Positions 53,159-61,880 of a stretch of DNA of 64,000 nucleotides are shown here, piece after piece. Made by a program: the position numbers and the translations under genes. The stretch is taken from positions 2,976,001 through 3,040,000 of the forward strand of contig NZ_CP040788.1 in the NCBI RefSeq assembly GCF_021922985.1, given 5' to 3'. The notes under the pieces were generated by a model. That model saw nothing but the letters and a program-made list of their open reading frames with translations. It was not told the origin of the DNA and did not search any database. Each line of letters starts with the position of its first letter. The first letter of the stretch is position 1. Origin of the DNA: Clavibacter michiganensis subsp. tessellarius. GTDB lineage: Bacteria > Actinomycetota > Actinomycetes > Actinomycetales > Microbacteriaceae.

Positions 53159-54205
53159 TTACGCGAACGTCTTCGCGTCGATGACGAAGCGGTAGCGCAC
53201 GTCCGACTTGAGGACGCGCTCGTAGGCCTCGTTGATCTGCTCGGCCGAGATGAGCTCGGTCTCGGGCACGATGCCGTGCTCGGCGCAGAAGTCGAGCATC
53301 TCCTGCGTCTCGGCGATTCCGCCGATCATGGATCCGGCCCAGCTGCGGCGCGCGGGGATGAGCGCGAACGCGGGGATCTCGAGCGGCTCCGACGGGGCGC
53401 CGACGTTGACGAGCGTGCCGTCGATCGCGAGCAGGCCGATGTACTTCGACATGTCGAGCTTCGCCGAGACGGTGTTGATGATCAGGTCGAACGAGCTCGC
53501 GAGCTCGGTGAACGTCGCGTCGTCGCTCGTCGCGAAGTAGCGGTCGGCGCCGAGGCGGAGGCCGTCCTCCTTCTTGGAGAGCGTCTGCGAGAGCACGGTG
53601 ACCTCGGCGCCCATGGCGTGCGCGATCTTCACGGCCATGTGGCCGAGCCCGCCCATGCCGACGACGGCGACCTTGGTGCCGGGGCCCGCGTTCCAGTGGC
53701 GCAGCGGCGAGTAGGTGGTGATGCCGGCGCAGAGCAGCGGCGCGACCTTCTCGATGTCGAGGGACTCGGGGACGCGGAGCACGAAGTCCTCGTCGACGAC
53801 GACGGCCTCGGAGTAGCCGCCCTGCGTGATGGTGCCGTCGGCCGGGTCGGTGCCGCCGTAGGTCTGGATGTTGCCCTTCAGGCAGTACTGCTCCTGGCCG
53901 GCCGTGCACTGCTCGCACTCCTTGCAGGAGTTGACCATGCAGCCGACGCCGACGAGGTCGCCGACCTGGTGCTTGGTGACGTCGGAGCCGACCTCGGTGA
54001 CGCGGCCGACGATCTCGTGGCCGACGACCTGCGGGTACTGGATGGGGCCCCACTCGCCGCGGACGGTGTGGATGTCGGAGTGGCAGACGCCCGAGTAGGC
54101 GATGTCGATGGAGACGTCCTTCGGGCCGACGTCGCGGCGCTCGATGGTGGTCTTGACGATGGGGTCGGTGGCGGACGGGGCCGCGTAGGCGTTGACGGTG
54201 CGCAT
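53159..54205 (-). CDS. Zinc-dependent NAD(P) alcohol dehydrogenase (YahK/CAD-like)
   Basis: A 348-residue medium-chain dehydrogenase. Catalytic zinc ligands: Cys in [16 protein letters not shown], His-Glu in VGHEIVGRV; structural zinc Cys set in [15 protein letters not shown]. The coenzyme loop is [24 protein letters not shown]. The cinnamyl-alcohol/YahK subfamily reduces many aldehydes with NADPH. ATG 54205 has AAGGAG upstream. Confidence 0.94.
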   Translation of the reverse strand: MRTVNAYAAPSATDPIVKTTIERRDVGPKDVSIDIAYSGVCHSDIHTVRGEWGPIQYPQVVGHEIVGRVTEVGSDVTKHQVGDLVGVGCMVNSCKECEQCTAGQEQYCLKGNIQTYGGTDPADGTITQGGYSEAVVVDEDFVLRVPESLDIEKVAPLLCAGITTYSPLRHWNAGPGTKVAVVGMGGLGHMAVKIAHAMGAEVTVLSQTLSKKEDGLRLGADRYFATSDDATFTELASSFDLIINTVSAKLDMSKYIGLLAIDGTLVNVGAPSEPLEIPAFALIPARRSWAGSMIGGIAETQEMLDFCAEHGIVPETELISAEQINEAYERVLKSDVRYRFVIDAKTFA

Positions 54206-54357
54206 GGGTTCTCCTTGTGCTGTCCGGTGGGGGAGGGGAGGGATCGGGTCGATCCGGCCGCGCCCTCTTCGGATGCGGTACCCCTCGACGCTACGCCCGC
54301 GGAAGGTGTTCCCCGAAACCGCGCGGCTTTTCCTCGGCCGCCGGATAGCGTGGCGGG

Positions 54358-55767
54358 ATGCCCGCTCCCTCCGTCCCCGGCCCGACCCCGACGCGATCGG
54401 GGCCCGTGACGGGCCTCCGGGACGGCGACGTGATCCGCTACCTCGGGATTCCTTACGCGACGGCGGCCCGCGGCGTCCCGCCCGTGTCGGCGGTGCCCGA
54501 GCGCGGATCCGACGGCTCGCCCGTCGTGCGCGCGGCCGTGGAGCCGGCGCCCGCGTGCCCGCAGCCCTCGTCGCGGATCCTCGACACCCTGATGCAGGGC
54601 GCCCTCGACGGGATCGGGCGGTCGGAGGACTGCCAGCGGCTCTCGATCACGCTGCCCGCCGACCTCGCGCCCGGCGAGGTGCTGCCCGTGATCGCGTGGT
54701 TCCACGGCGGCGGCTACACGACGGGCGCGGGAGACCTCGCGATCCACGACCCGCGCGCTCTCGTGGTGGAGCAGCGGGTGATCGTGGTCGCGGTGACCGC
54801 GCGGCTCGGGCTCCTCGGCTTCGGCGGCGGCGGTCGCGGCGGATCCGGTCGCGGCGGATCCGGTCGCGGCGCGTCCGACGGCCCGCCCGCGAACCTCGGC
54901 CTGCTCGACCAGATCGAGGCGCTGCGCTGGATCCGCGACTCCATCGCCGCGTTCGGCGGCGATCCCGCCACCGTGACCGCGATGGGCCAGTCGGCGGGCG
55001 GCGACGCGATCCTGCACCTCATGATCGCCGACGGCGCCCGCGGGCTCGTCCGGCGGGCGATCGTGCAGAGCCCGCCGGTGGGGATCACGGGCGGGCGCGA
55101 GCGCATGTTCCGCGCGATGGCGCGCGTGACCCGCGGTCTCCGATCCGACGCGACGCTCGCCGACGTGATGCGGCGGCAGGCCCGGGCCGAGCGCGCGGCG
55201 TGGCCGTCGGGCATCCGCGCGGGCCTGCCGTGGGGCCCGCGCTACGGCCACGCGCCGCTGCCCGCCGAGGCCGACCGCGACGCCGCCTGGCGGGAGGTCG
55301 CGCCGCACGTCGACCTCCTCATCGGCACGACCCGCGACGAGACGGCGATGTACCTGCCCGCGCTGCCGGTGGTCGGCCCGCTGCTCGACGTGCCGGTCGT
55401 GGGCCGCGCGCTGCGGCGGGTGCTGATGCGGGCCGTCGTCCGGCCCACCACGCGGCTCGTCTACGCGCGGCCGGTCCGCGCGTTCGCCGCGCGGCACCGG
55501 GCCGCCGGCGGTCGGGCCGTGCGCTACGTGCTCCGCGCGGCACCGGCGTCGAGCCCCATCGGCGCGGGTCACACCTCCGACCTCCCGCTGATCCTCGGCA
55601 CCCGCGCGGCCTGGACCCGCATGCGCCTGGTGCCGCCGGAGGCGTGGCCCGAGGTCGCCGAGCGCGGGCGCGCGGTGCGTCGGGTGTGGGCCGAGTTCGC
55701 GCGCACGGGCGGCGTCGCGGCGGATGCGGACGCGCGCGCCTGCGGGATGCGCTTCGACCGCGGCTGA
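54358..55767 (+). CDS. Type-B carboxylesterase (para-nitrobenzyl-esterase-like) with Gly-rich repeat insert
   Basis: A 469-residue alpha/beta-hydrolase. The oxyanion motif is [14 protein letters not shown] and the nucleophile Ser is in [12 protein letters not shown] (usually GESAGG). After LGLLGF there is an insert [20 protein letters not shown] encoded by tandem 15-base repeats at about 54836-54880, in a loop that normally varies. No signal peptide. TAGCGT, six bases, then ATG. Substrate unknown. Confidence 0.9.
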   Translation: MPAPSVPGPTPTRSGPVTGLRDGDVIRYLGIPYATAARGVPPVSAVPERGSDGSPVVRAAVEPAPACPQPSSRILDTLMQGALDGIGRSEDCQRLSITLPADLAPGEVLPVIAWFHGGGYTTGAGDLAIHDPRALVVEQRVIVVAVTARLGLLGFGGGGRGGSGRGGSGRGASDGPPANLGLLDQIEALRWIRDSIAAFGGDPATVTAMGQSAGGDAILHLMIADGARGLVRRAIVQSPPVGITGGRERMFRAMARVTRGLRSDATLADVMRRQARAERAAWPSGIRAGLPWGPRYGHAPLPAEADRDAAWREVAPHVDLLIGTTRDETAMYLPALPVVGPLLDVPVVGRALRRVLMRAVVRPTTRLVYARPVRAFAARHRAAGGRAVRYVLRAAPASSPIGAGHTSDLPLILGTRAAWTRMRLVPPEAWPEVAERGRAVRRVWAEFARTGGVAADADARACGMRFDRG

Positions 55768-55871
55768 GCGGGCCCGGGCGCCCTCCGCACCCGGCCGCGC
55801 GCCGCATGTCAAGGGGGTAGGCGCATCCAGGCCGCGGGAGTCGGCTCGATCCCACCGACGGAGGGAGCGAC

Positions 55872-57020
55872 ATGCGAGCGATGGTGTACCGCGGGCCGTA
55901 CCGGATCCGCGTCGAGGAGAAGGACATCCCCCGGATCGAGCATCCGAACGACGCGATCGTGCGGGTGACCCGGGCGGCGATCTGCGGATCCGACCTGCAC
56001 CTGTACCACGGCCTCCTGCCGGACACGCGGGTCGGCACCACGTTCGGCCACGAGTTCATCGGCGTCGTGCACGAGGTCGGCTCGTCGGTCGAGAGCCTGT
56101 CCGTGGGTGACCGCGTGATGGTGCCGTTCAACATCTACTGCGGCTCCTGCTTCTTCTGCGCCCGCGGCCTGTACTCGAACTGCCACAACGTGAACCCGAA
56201 CGCCACGGCGGTCGGCGGCATCTACGGCTACTCGCACACCACCGGCGGATACGACGGCGGCCAGGCGGAGTACGTGCGCGTCCCGTTCGCGGACGTCGGG
56301 CCCATGGTGATCCCCGACGACATCCACGAGGAGGACGCCCTCGTGATGACCGACGCCCTGAGCACCGGCTACTTCGGCGCCCAGCTCGGCGACATCGCGG
56401 AGGGTGACACGGTCGCGGTGCTCGGCGCCGGGCCCGTCGGCCTCTACGCGGCGCGCTCGGCGTGGTTCATGGGCGCGGGACGCGTGATCGTGGTCGACCA
56501 GCTCGACTACCGGCTGCGGATGGCCGAGACGTTCGCGCACGCGGAGACGCTCGACTTCTCCCGTGCCAAGGACACGGTCCTCGCGCTCAAGCGCATGACC
56601 GACGGGCTCGGCGCCGACGTCGTCATCGACGCGGTGGGCGCGGAGGCCGACGGGCACGCGCTGCACCAGATCACCGGCACCAAGATCAAGGTGCAGGGCG
56701 GATCCCCGGTGGCGCTCAACTGGGCGATCGACGGCGTGCGCAAGGGCGGCACCGTGAGCGTCCTGGGCGCGTACGGGCCGGTGCCCGCCGCGATCAAGTT
56801 CGGCGACGCCGTGAACAAGGGCATCACGATGCGGATGAACCAGGCGCCCGTCAAGCGGCAGTGGCCGCGGCTGATCGAGCACGTCCGGGCGGGGCGCTTC
56901 TCGCCGCGCGACATCATCACGCACCGGATCCCGCTCGAGCACATCGCGGAGGGGTACCACACGTTCTCCGCGAAGCTCGACGACTGCGTCAAGACCGTCA
57001 TCACCTTCGACGAGGAGTAG
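55872..57020 (+). CDS. Zinc-dependent dehydrogenase (formaldehyde/threonine-dehydrogenase-like MDR)
   Basis: A 382-residue medium-chain dehydrogenase. Zinc ligands: AICGSDLHLYHG and FGHEFIGVVHEVG; structural Cys in YCGSCFFCARGLYSNC. Coenzyme loop VAVLGAGPVGLYAARSAWFMGAGRV. The long loop and PMVIPDDIHEEDALVMTDALSTGY match glutathione-independent formaldehyde dehydrogenase relatives. GGAGGGAG is upstream of the ATG. A 185-residue membrane-anchored protein follows nine bases after its stop. Confidence 0.93.
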   Translation: MRAMVYRGPYRIRVEEKDIPRIEHPNDAIVRVTRAAICGSDLHLYHGLLPDTRVGTTFGHEFIGVVHEVGSSVESLSVGDRVMVPFNIYCGSCFFCARGLYSNCHNVNPNATAVGGIYGYSHTTGGYDGGQAEYVRVPFADVGPMVIPDDIHEEDALVMTDALSTGYFGAQLGDIAEGDTVAVLGAGPVGLYAARSAWFMGAGRVIVVDQLDYRLRMAETFAHAETLDFSRAKDTVLALKRMTDGLGADVVIDAVGAEADGHALHQITGTKIKVQGGSPVALNWAIDGVRKGGTVSVLGAYGPVPAAIKFGDAVNKGITMRMNQAPVKRQWPRLIEHVRAGRFSPRDIITHRIPLEHIAEGYHTFSAKLDDCVKTVITFDEE

Positions 57021-57029
57021 GAGCCAGCC

Positions 57030-57587
57030 ATGCCGTACCGCGCGAGCGACCACCACCGTCCCATCGACGCCGACGCGCTCCGGGCCCGGATCCCGGGCTG
57101 GGGCGCCGACCTCGACCCCGCCGACCGCCCCGCGTTCCCGCGGGAGCGCACCGACCTCGTCTCGGGCGCGCACTGGGACTTCCCGGAGCGCCAGGAGGAG
57201 CGCACGCGGCGCGAGCGCTCCATCGAGCACACCGAGCTGCCGCCCGTGTTCGGCACGGTCGCGCCGCTGCACGGCGTCTCGGGCGCCATCCGGCGCTACG
57301 CCTACGCGACCTTCAGCGAGGGCCGGTCCGTGCACTGGCTGCTGCTGATGCTCGGCGACCGGGTGGACGCCGCGGGCGCGCACCTCGGGTCCCTCGTGAG
57401 CGGCCGGCCGGACGACCCGCTGACCGAGACGGGGATCCTCACCGAGGGCCGGCACCACCCGGTCGCGTCGCGGTTCGGGCGCGGCCGCGCCGACATGAAG
57501 CACATGTGGATGGATCCGCTGATCGTCGGCGCATGGCCCATCGCGGCGGTCGCGCTGCTGTTCGTCGTGCGGCGGAAGCGGCGCTGA
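57030..57587 (+). CDS. Unknown 185-residue protein with C-terminal membrane anchor
   Basis: A hypothetical protein. The soluble part holds an Asp/Arg-rich N-terminus and GAIRRYAYATFSEGRSVHWLLLMLGDRVD; one hydrophobic helix near the end (LIVGAWPIAAVALLFVV) is followed by RRKRR, so the bulk may lie outside. TAGGAG precedes the ATG by seven bases, and it is co-transcribed with the dehydrogenase. I recognise no family. Confidence 0.68.
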   Translation: MPYRASDHHRPIDADALRARIPGWGADLDPADRPAFPRERTDLVSGAHWDFPERQEERTRRERSIEHTELPPVFGTVAPLHGVSGAIRRYAYATFSEGRSVHWLLLMLGDRVDAAGAHLGSLVSGRPDDPLTETGILTEGRHHPVASRFGRGRADMKHMWMDPLIVGAWPIAAVALLFVVRRKRR

Positions 57588-57608
57588 CGACGGGCGGCGG
57601 CCGCCGGA

Positions 57609-58115
57609 TCAGGCGTCCTGCACCCGCACGGGCCCGGCTCCGCGGTCGCCCAGCGCGTCGTCCGGGTTGAGGAGGCCGCAGGCGCGCATCGAGAGGCAGC
57701 CGCAGCCGATGCAGCCCGTGAGCTCGCGCTCCAGGCGCTCGATGCTGCGGCGCCGCTCCTCGAGCAGGCGCTTCCAGCGGCGCGACGCGCGCTGCCAGTC
57801 GGCGTGGCTCGGCGGGCGGTCGAGGGGCACGTCGTCGAAGGTCGCCTGCACGTCGGACAGCGGGATCCCGAGGCGCTTGGCCACCGTGATCAGCGACACC
57901 CGCCGCAGCATGTGCCGCGCGTACCGGCGCTGGTTGCCCGGCGTGCGCTCGGCCGCGATGAGGCCGAGGTCCTCGTAGAAGCGGAGGGCGGACGCGGCGA
58001 CGCCCGTCCGGCGGCTCATCTCGCCGACCGTGAGCAGCTCGTCCGGCGCGTGCCGGGGCGTGGGCGCGTGCCGGGGCGTCGGCGCGACGCCCGCCGGCTC
58101 CTGCGCATCCGCCAC
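57609..58115 (-). CDS. soxR: SoxR-type redox-sensing MerR regulator
   Basis: A 168-residue MerR-family protein with the SoxR [2Fe-2S] cluster motif CIGCGCLSMRAC (C-x2-C-x-C-x5-C). The HTH reads LTVGEMSRRTGVAASALRFYEDLGLI; a dimerisation helix follows. A 6-residue tandem repeat (PTPRHA twice) lies in the N-terminal tail. It is divergent from ferredoxin; its binding box is 20 bases upstream. Actinobacterial SoxR responds mainly to redox-active metabolites. Confidence 0.95.
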   Translation of the reverse strand: MADAQEPAGVAPTPRHAPTPRHAPDELLTVGEMSRRTGVAASALRFYEDLGLIAAERTPGNQRRYARHMLRRVSLITVAKRLGIPLSDVQATFDDVPLDRPPSHADWQRASRRWKRLLEERRRSIERLERELTGCIGCGCLSMRACGLLNPDDALGDRGAGPVRVQDA

Positions 58116-58130
58116 GACGTCCCCTCCCGA

Positions 58131-58161
58131 TTGACCTCAAGGGTACGTGAGGTTCTACCCT
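58131..58161 (+). promoter_or_regulatory. SoxR-controlled promoter with SoxR box
   Basis: TTGACC (58131-58136) and TACCCT (58156-58161) are 19 bp apart, the over-long spacer expected for MerR/SoxR activation. The spacer holds CCTCAAGGGTACGTGAGG (58135-58152), close to the E. coli soxS box CCTCAAGTTAACTTGAGG. It reads toward the ferredoxin gene. Confidence 0.9.
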
Positions 58162-58221
58162 GGAGACCATGCGCATCACCCGCCCCGCCGTCACGACGGC
58201 CCCCACCCGTGGAGACGCCCT

Positions 58222-58548
58222 GTGACCTACGTGATCGCCCTGCCGTGCGTCGACGTGAAGGACCGCGCCTGCATCGACGAGTGCCCGGTGGACTGCATCT
58301 ACGAGGGCGAGCGCTCCCTCTACATCCACCCCGACGAGTGCGTGGACTGCGGCGCCTGCGAGCCGGTGTGCCCCGTCGAGGCCATCTACTACGAGGACGA
58401 CCTGCCCGAGAAGTGGTCGGACTACTACACCGCGAACGTCGAGTTCTTCGCCGACCTGGGCTCGCCCGGCGGCGCCACGAAGATCGGCGTCGTGCCGAAG
58501 GACCACCCCGTCATCGCCGAACTCCCGCCGCAGGGCGAGCACGCGTGA
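58222..58548 (+). CDS. fdxA: 7Fe ferredoxin (FdxA-type)
   Basis: A 108-residue [3Fe-4S][4Fe-4S] ferredoxin. The N-terminal cluster ligands lie in CVDVKDRACIDECPVDC, and the second cluster in CVDCGACEPVCPVEAIYYED. The C-terminal tail is typical of actinobacterial FdxA. GTG 58222 gives the family N-terminus VTYVIALPCVD. It is expressed from the SoxR promoter, with a leader of about 55 bases, together with a flavin reductase. Confidence 0.94.
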   Translation: MTYVIALPCVDVKDRACIDECPVDCIYEGERSLYIHPDECVDCGACEPVCPVEAIYYEDDLPEKWSDYYTANVEFFADLGSPGGATKIGVVPKDHPVIAELPPQGEHA

Positions 58549-59039
58549 GCGCCGACACCGACCTCTTCAAGGCCGCGTTCCGCGGGCACCCGGCGGGCGT
58601 CGCGCTCATCACGGCCCGCACCGCCGACGGGCCGTCCGGGCTCACCGCGTCGAGCGTCGCTTCTCTCTCGGTGGATCCGCCCGCGCTCTCGTTCTCGGTG
58701 ACGCGCGCCACGGGTTCCGCCGGCGCGATCCTCTCCGCCGACAGCTACGTCGTGCACCTGCTCGCCGGTCACCACGCCGCCTTGGCCCGCGCCTTCGCCG
58801 TCTCCGGATCGCCGCGCTTCACGGAGGAGCAGGGCTTCCAGGAGCTGCCGACCGGCGAGCCGCTCCTCGCCGACGCGCGCGCCGCCCTCCGCTGCCGCAC
58901 GCTGCAGACCGTGCCGGTCGGTGGATCCGTGCTGGTCGTCGCCGAGGTCCTCGACGTGATCCTCGGCGAGCCCGCCCCGCCGCTCGTCTACCGCGACCGC
59001 CGCTTCCACCTGCTCGCGGACGACCACCCGGAGCTGTAG
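58545..59039 (+). CDS. Flavin reductase-family protein (FMN-binding split barrel)
   Basis: A 164-residue flavin:NAD(P)H reductase-like protein (FKAAFRGHPAGVALITARTADGPSGLTASSVASLSVDPP in two strands, then YVVHLLAGHHAALARAFA). Its GTG overlaps the ferredoxin TGA as GTGA, so the two are translated together. In the SoxR regulon it may reduce flavins or help detoxify redox-cycling compounds (inference). Confidence 0.92.
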   Translation: MSADTDLFKAAFRGHPAGVALITARTADGPSGLTASSVASLSVDPPALSFSVTRATGSAGAILSADSYVVHLLAGHHAALARAFAVSGSPRFTEEQGFQELPTGEPLLADARAALRCRTLQTVPVGGSVLVVAEVLDVILGEPAPPLVYRDRRFHLLADDHPEL

Positions 59040-59130
59040 GCCGCGGGCGGCCGCCCGCCGCGAGTTCATCCTCGAGTCGGGCGCGCCGGCCCCTCGGGCT
59101 CTCGGGCAGGCATCGCGATGGCGGATCCCC

Positions 59131-59227
59131 GCCGGTCGTGTCTGCACGACGGCAGGCGATCGATGATCTCCCGATGTATCCCCATGTCTGTCGAGATTTG
59201 ACAGAAATAGGGAGACAAGGGGAGATC
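59131..59227. repeat. Structured, comparatively AT-rich intergenic segment
   Basis: Between converging genes. 59131-59153 forms a hairpin (GTCGTG, loop TCTG, CACGAC, with flanking pairing), a likely terminator. 59165-59227 is an imperfect nested inverted repeat: GATCTCCC pairs with GGGAGATC at the outside and TCTGTC with GACAGA (59187-59192 and 59200-59205) inside. No gene is seen in 59040-59321. Confidence 0.5.
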
Positions 59228-59321
59228 CGAGTCGCCGATCCCGAGGACGACCGCCCGGAGCTGTGAGCCCCGGACGGCCGCCCTCCCCCTCAGGCGACGC
59301 CGCCGCATCAGGCGGCCGGCC

Positions 59322-61235
59322 TCACGCGTTCATGAACTCCGAGGGCTTCAGCGCGCGCTCCACGATGCGCACGTCGCCGATGGAGCCGGGGAACACGTGG
59401 TCGAGCTTCCCGCCGTAGTGGTTCGCGCCGACGAGCCACGACTTGCCGGCCGAGGCGAGCCCGCGGTTCGACGTCGTGGGGTTCCGCACGACGGGGTTGC
59501 CGTCGACGTACATCGTCGTGTGCTGGCTGTCGTTGACCACCGCGACGTGCCACCACGTGGCCGCGGGCAGCTCGTGCGACCAGTTCGTGAGGGGTCCGTC
59601 CTGGCTGGTCGGGTAGACGCACCACTGCATCTCGCGGCTGCCGGAGACCGTGAGGACCACGGCGGGCTCGTCCGGGTCGCCCGAGGAGGTCGCCTTGCCG
59701 GCGTCCTTCGCGGAGGCCGACTGGGAGAGGATCGAGCTCCAGGCGTCGCCGCCGCCGTAGCCCTCGGGGATCCGCAGGTAGGCCTCGAACGTGTAGCCCT
59801 GGCGGAAGGTGGCCGTGTCGAGCGGGGCGCCGTCCACGGTGCGGAGGTGGTCGCCCGTGGCCTTGCCGCCCGTGAGGGTGAGGCTGCCGGCGCTCGGCGA
59901 GTCGTCGTGGTGCTCCGCGGAGAAGCGGAGCGATCCGGAGGCGGCGCCCGCGCGGTTCGCGACGACCAGGTCGTTGCCGTGGCCGGAGGCGTCGCGGATC
60001 CGGGTGGCGGGGCCCAGCGCGGATCCGTCCGGCTGCCCCTCGAAGCGCCAGTACGCGACCGTGCCGGGCACGAGCATCTGCGCGGCGGGCCGGGCGGCGC
60101 GCACGGGCACGGGCGCGAAGCCGGCGAACCGCTGCTCGAAGTCGACCGACACCGTGAAGCGGTCCACGTCGCCGGAGAGCTGCGCCTCCTCGTCCGCGAG
60201 CTCGTTGCCCGTGCCGAGGCCGCCCCCGAGGAGGAAGGGTGACAGCGTCTCGACGTCGATCGCGTTCCGCTCGAGGTCCACGTGGTACAGCCGGATCATC
60301 GCGGCGCCGCCGTAGTAGCGGTCCTGGTAGTTCACGAGGTGCAGGTCCACGTCGTGGCCGGCGCGGTTCCTCAGCGTGGTGCGCCCCGGCTTCCAGTAGT
60401 GGCCGTTGAGCGTGAGGAAGATCTGGTCGTGCTGGGAGATGAACGCGTCCCAGAGGCCCTGGCCGTAGGCGTCGAGCGCGGCGGATCCGTCGGGCTTCGA
60501 GTCGACGATGTCGTGCGCCGTGAGGATCACCGGCAGCGTCGGGTGCGCCCGGAGGACGCCCCGCGCCCACTCGACGCCACGGGCGCTGGTGCGCCAGTCG
60601 AGCGCGAGGACGAGCCAGTCGCGGCCGCCCGCCGTGAAGGTGTGGAACGAGTTGTAGCCGTCGGGGCTGGATCCGCGGTAGCTCGGGGACTTCTTGAACC
60701 GCTTGGGCCCGAACGCGTCGAGGTAGGGCGTGCGTCCGCGCTGGTCGTCGGTGGAGGAGGGGACGTCGTGGTTGCCGGCCAGCACGCTCCACGCGGCGCC
60801 GGCCTTGTCGAGGAGCGTGAACTGCGCGCTCGCGGCCTGGATCTCCTTCGCGGCGCCGTTCTGGGTCACGTCGCCGAGGTGCGCGAGGAACACGATGTTG
60901 TGCCGGTCGCGCTCGGCGAGCACGTAGCGGAGCGACGCCTCGAGCGGCTCCGGGTGGATGGCGGCGCCGTCGAAGAGGTACTGCGTGTCGGGCAGCACGG
61001 CGATCGTGAAGCGGGGCGACGAGGTGTCGGGCTTCCAGCGGGCGCCGGATCCCTGCTGTGCGGCCGGGGTCCTCACCGCGCTGGCGCCGAGCGCGTCGTC
61101 GGACGCGGTCGCGGCGGCCGCGGGCAGCGCACCGCCCAGCCCGGCCACCCCGAGCGCACCGGCGGCGCCGCTGGTGATGAGGAAGCCGCGTCGGGAGAGC
61201 GGGGAGGAGGGAGGCGTCGTCGGATCCTGGGTCAC
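59322..61235 (-). CDS. Tat-exported calcineurin-like phosphoesterase with LamG-like domain
   Basis: A 637-residue secreted protein. The N-terminus SPLSRRGFLITSGAAGALG is a twin-arginine signal. The metallophosphoesterase domain shows IAVLPDTQYLFDG, AHLGDVTQNG, VLAGNHDVPSS and TLNGHYW (metal ligands). A C-terminal LamG/concanavalin-like domain (~430-635) includes TYVDG-type strands (MYVDGNPVVRN). GTG 61235 is chosen: it overlaps the TGA of the upstream VOC remnant and begins 24 residues before the RR pair. TACCGT eight bases upstream could make it leaderless. Substrate unknown. Confidence 0.9.
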   Translation of the reverse strand: MTQDPTTPPSSPLSRRGFLITSGAAGALGVAGLGGALPAAAATASDDALGASAVRTPAAQQGSGARWKPDTSSPRFTIAVLPDTQYLFDGAAIHPEPLEASLRYVLAERDRHNIVFLAHLGDVTQNGAAKEIQAASAQFTLLDKAGAAWSVLAGNHDVPSSTDDQRGRTPYLDAFGPKRFKKSPSYRGSSPDGYNSFHTFTAGGRDWLVLALDWRTSARGVEWARGVLRAHPTLPVILTAHDIVDSKPDGSAALDAYGQGLWDAFISQHDQIFLTLNGHYWKPGRTTLRNRAGHDVDLHLVNYQDRYYGGAAMIRLYHVDLERNAIDVETLSPFLLGGGLGTGNELADEEAQLSGDVDRFTVSVDFEQRFAGFAPVPVRAARPAAQMLVPGTVAYWRFEGQPDGSALGPATRIRDASGHGNDLVVANRAGAASGSLRFSAEHHDDSPSAGSLTLTGGKATGDHLRTVDGAPLDTATFRQGYTFEAYLRIPEGYGGGDAWSSILSQSASAKDAGKATSSGDPDEPAVVLTVSGSREMQWCVYPTSQDGPLTNWSHELPAATWWHVAVVNDSQHTTMYVDGNPVVRNPTTSNRGLASAGKSWLVGANHYGGKLDHVFPGSIGDVRIVERALKPSEFMNA

Positions 61236-61519
61236 GGACGACGACGGTAGGGCCGGCGGGTGAATGCGGTGCGACGGCGCGGTGGACGGGCGGCGGCGGG
61301 TCGATCGACCGGCGGCTGGATGAGGTCCCATGGCGCACCGTACGGATCCTCGAACACCGCGACGGTCCCATGCGGCTCGTGAGGCGGCTCCTCGGGGAAG
61401 ACGACGCCGTGCGCGAGCATCCGCGCGTGCGGGGCGGCGAAGTCGTCCGTCTCGAGGAAGGACGCGAGCGCCGTGTCGTGGTCGCGGACGAGGCGGGTGA
61501 CGTCCTGCGGCCGGATCAT
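61232..61519 (-). pseudogene. Internally deleted VOC/glyoxalase gene remnant
   Basis: A 95-residue frame. It starts like a VOC protein (DVTRLVRDHDTALA) and then jumps directly to the second half (FLETDDFAAPHARMLAHGV, HEPHGTVAVFEDPYGAPWDLIQ). The middle ~40-50 residues of the usual fold, including the end of the first repeat, are missing, while the frame is kept. A basic Arg/Pro tail follows. It ends in a GTGA overlap with the phosphoesterase. Probably non-functional as a glyoxalase, but perhaps kept for translational coupling. Confidence 0.65.
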
Positions 61520-61554
61520 CCCCGCACCGCATCGCCCGCCCCTACGGTGGATCC

Positions 61555-61851
61555 GTGACCCGATTGCCGCGCCTCCTGCTCGTCGTCGCGACGCTCGCCG
61601 TGGTGGCGGGGGCCGTGACCCTCGGCGTCGGGCTGACGCAGCCCGCCGCCTCCGGCTGGTTCGCGTACGCGCCGCTGTCCGGCGAGTCGTTCGTGCCGTC
61701 GGGCGTGCACCTCGTCTCGACGGGGGCGCTCGTGTCCGCCGCCGTGCTCGCCCTCGGCGTCGTCGCCCTGGCGCTCGCGGTGGGGATCCGGATCGGCCGC
61801 CGCTCCGACTCCGCGTCCGACCACGGCTCCGACCGCCGCGACGACACCTGA
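61555..61851 (+). CDS. Two-helix membrane protein, copy 1
   Basis: A 98-residue protein with helices at ~5-26 and ~55-78 and an external loop ending VPSGVHLVSTGALV. A paralogue lies at 62483. TACGGT, six bases (GGATCC), then GTG suggests a leaderless start. The C-tail is charged (RRSDSASDHGSDRRDD). Function unknown. Confidence 0.68.
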   Translation: MTRLPRLLLVVATLAVVAGAVTLGVGLTQPAASGWFAYAPLSGESFVPSGVHLVSTGALVSAAVLALGVVALALAVGIRIGRRSDSASDHGSDRRDDT

Positions 61852-61880
61852 CCCGGGACCGGCCCGTGCGACAGTGGGCC

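Noticed and set aside
58147-58221. ATG-like upstream extension of the ferredoxin gene
   Set aside because: It would begin inside the SoxR promoter and add a His/Pro/Arg-rich tail absent from 7Fe ferredoxins.
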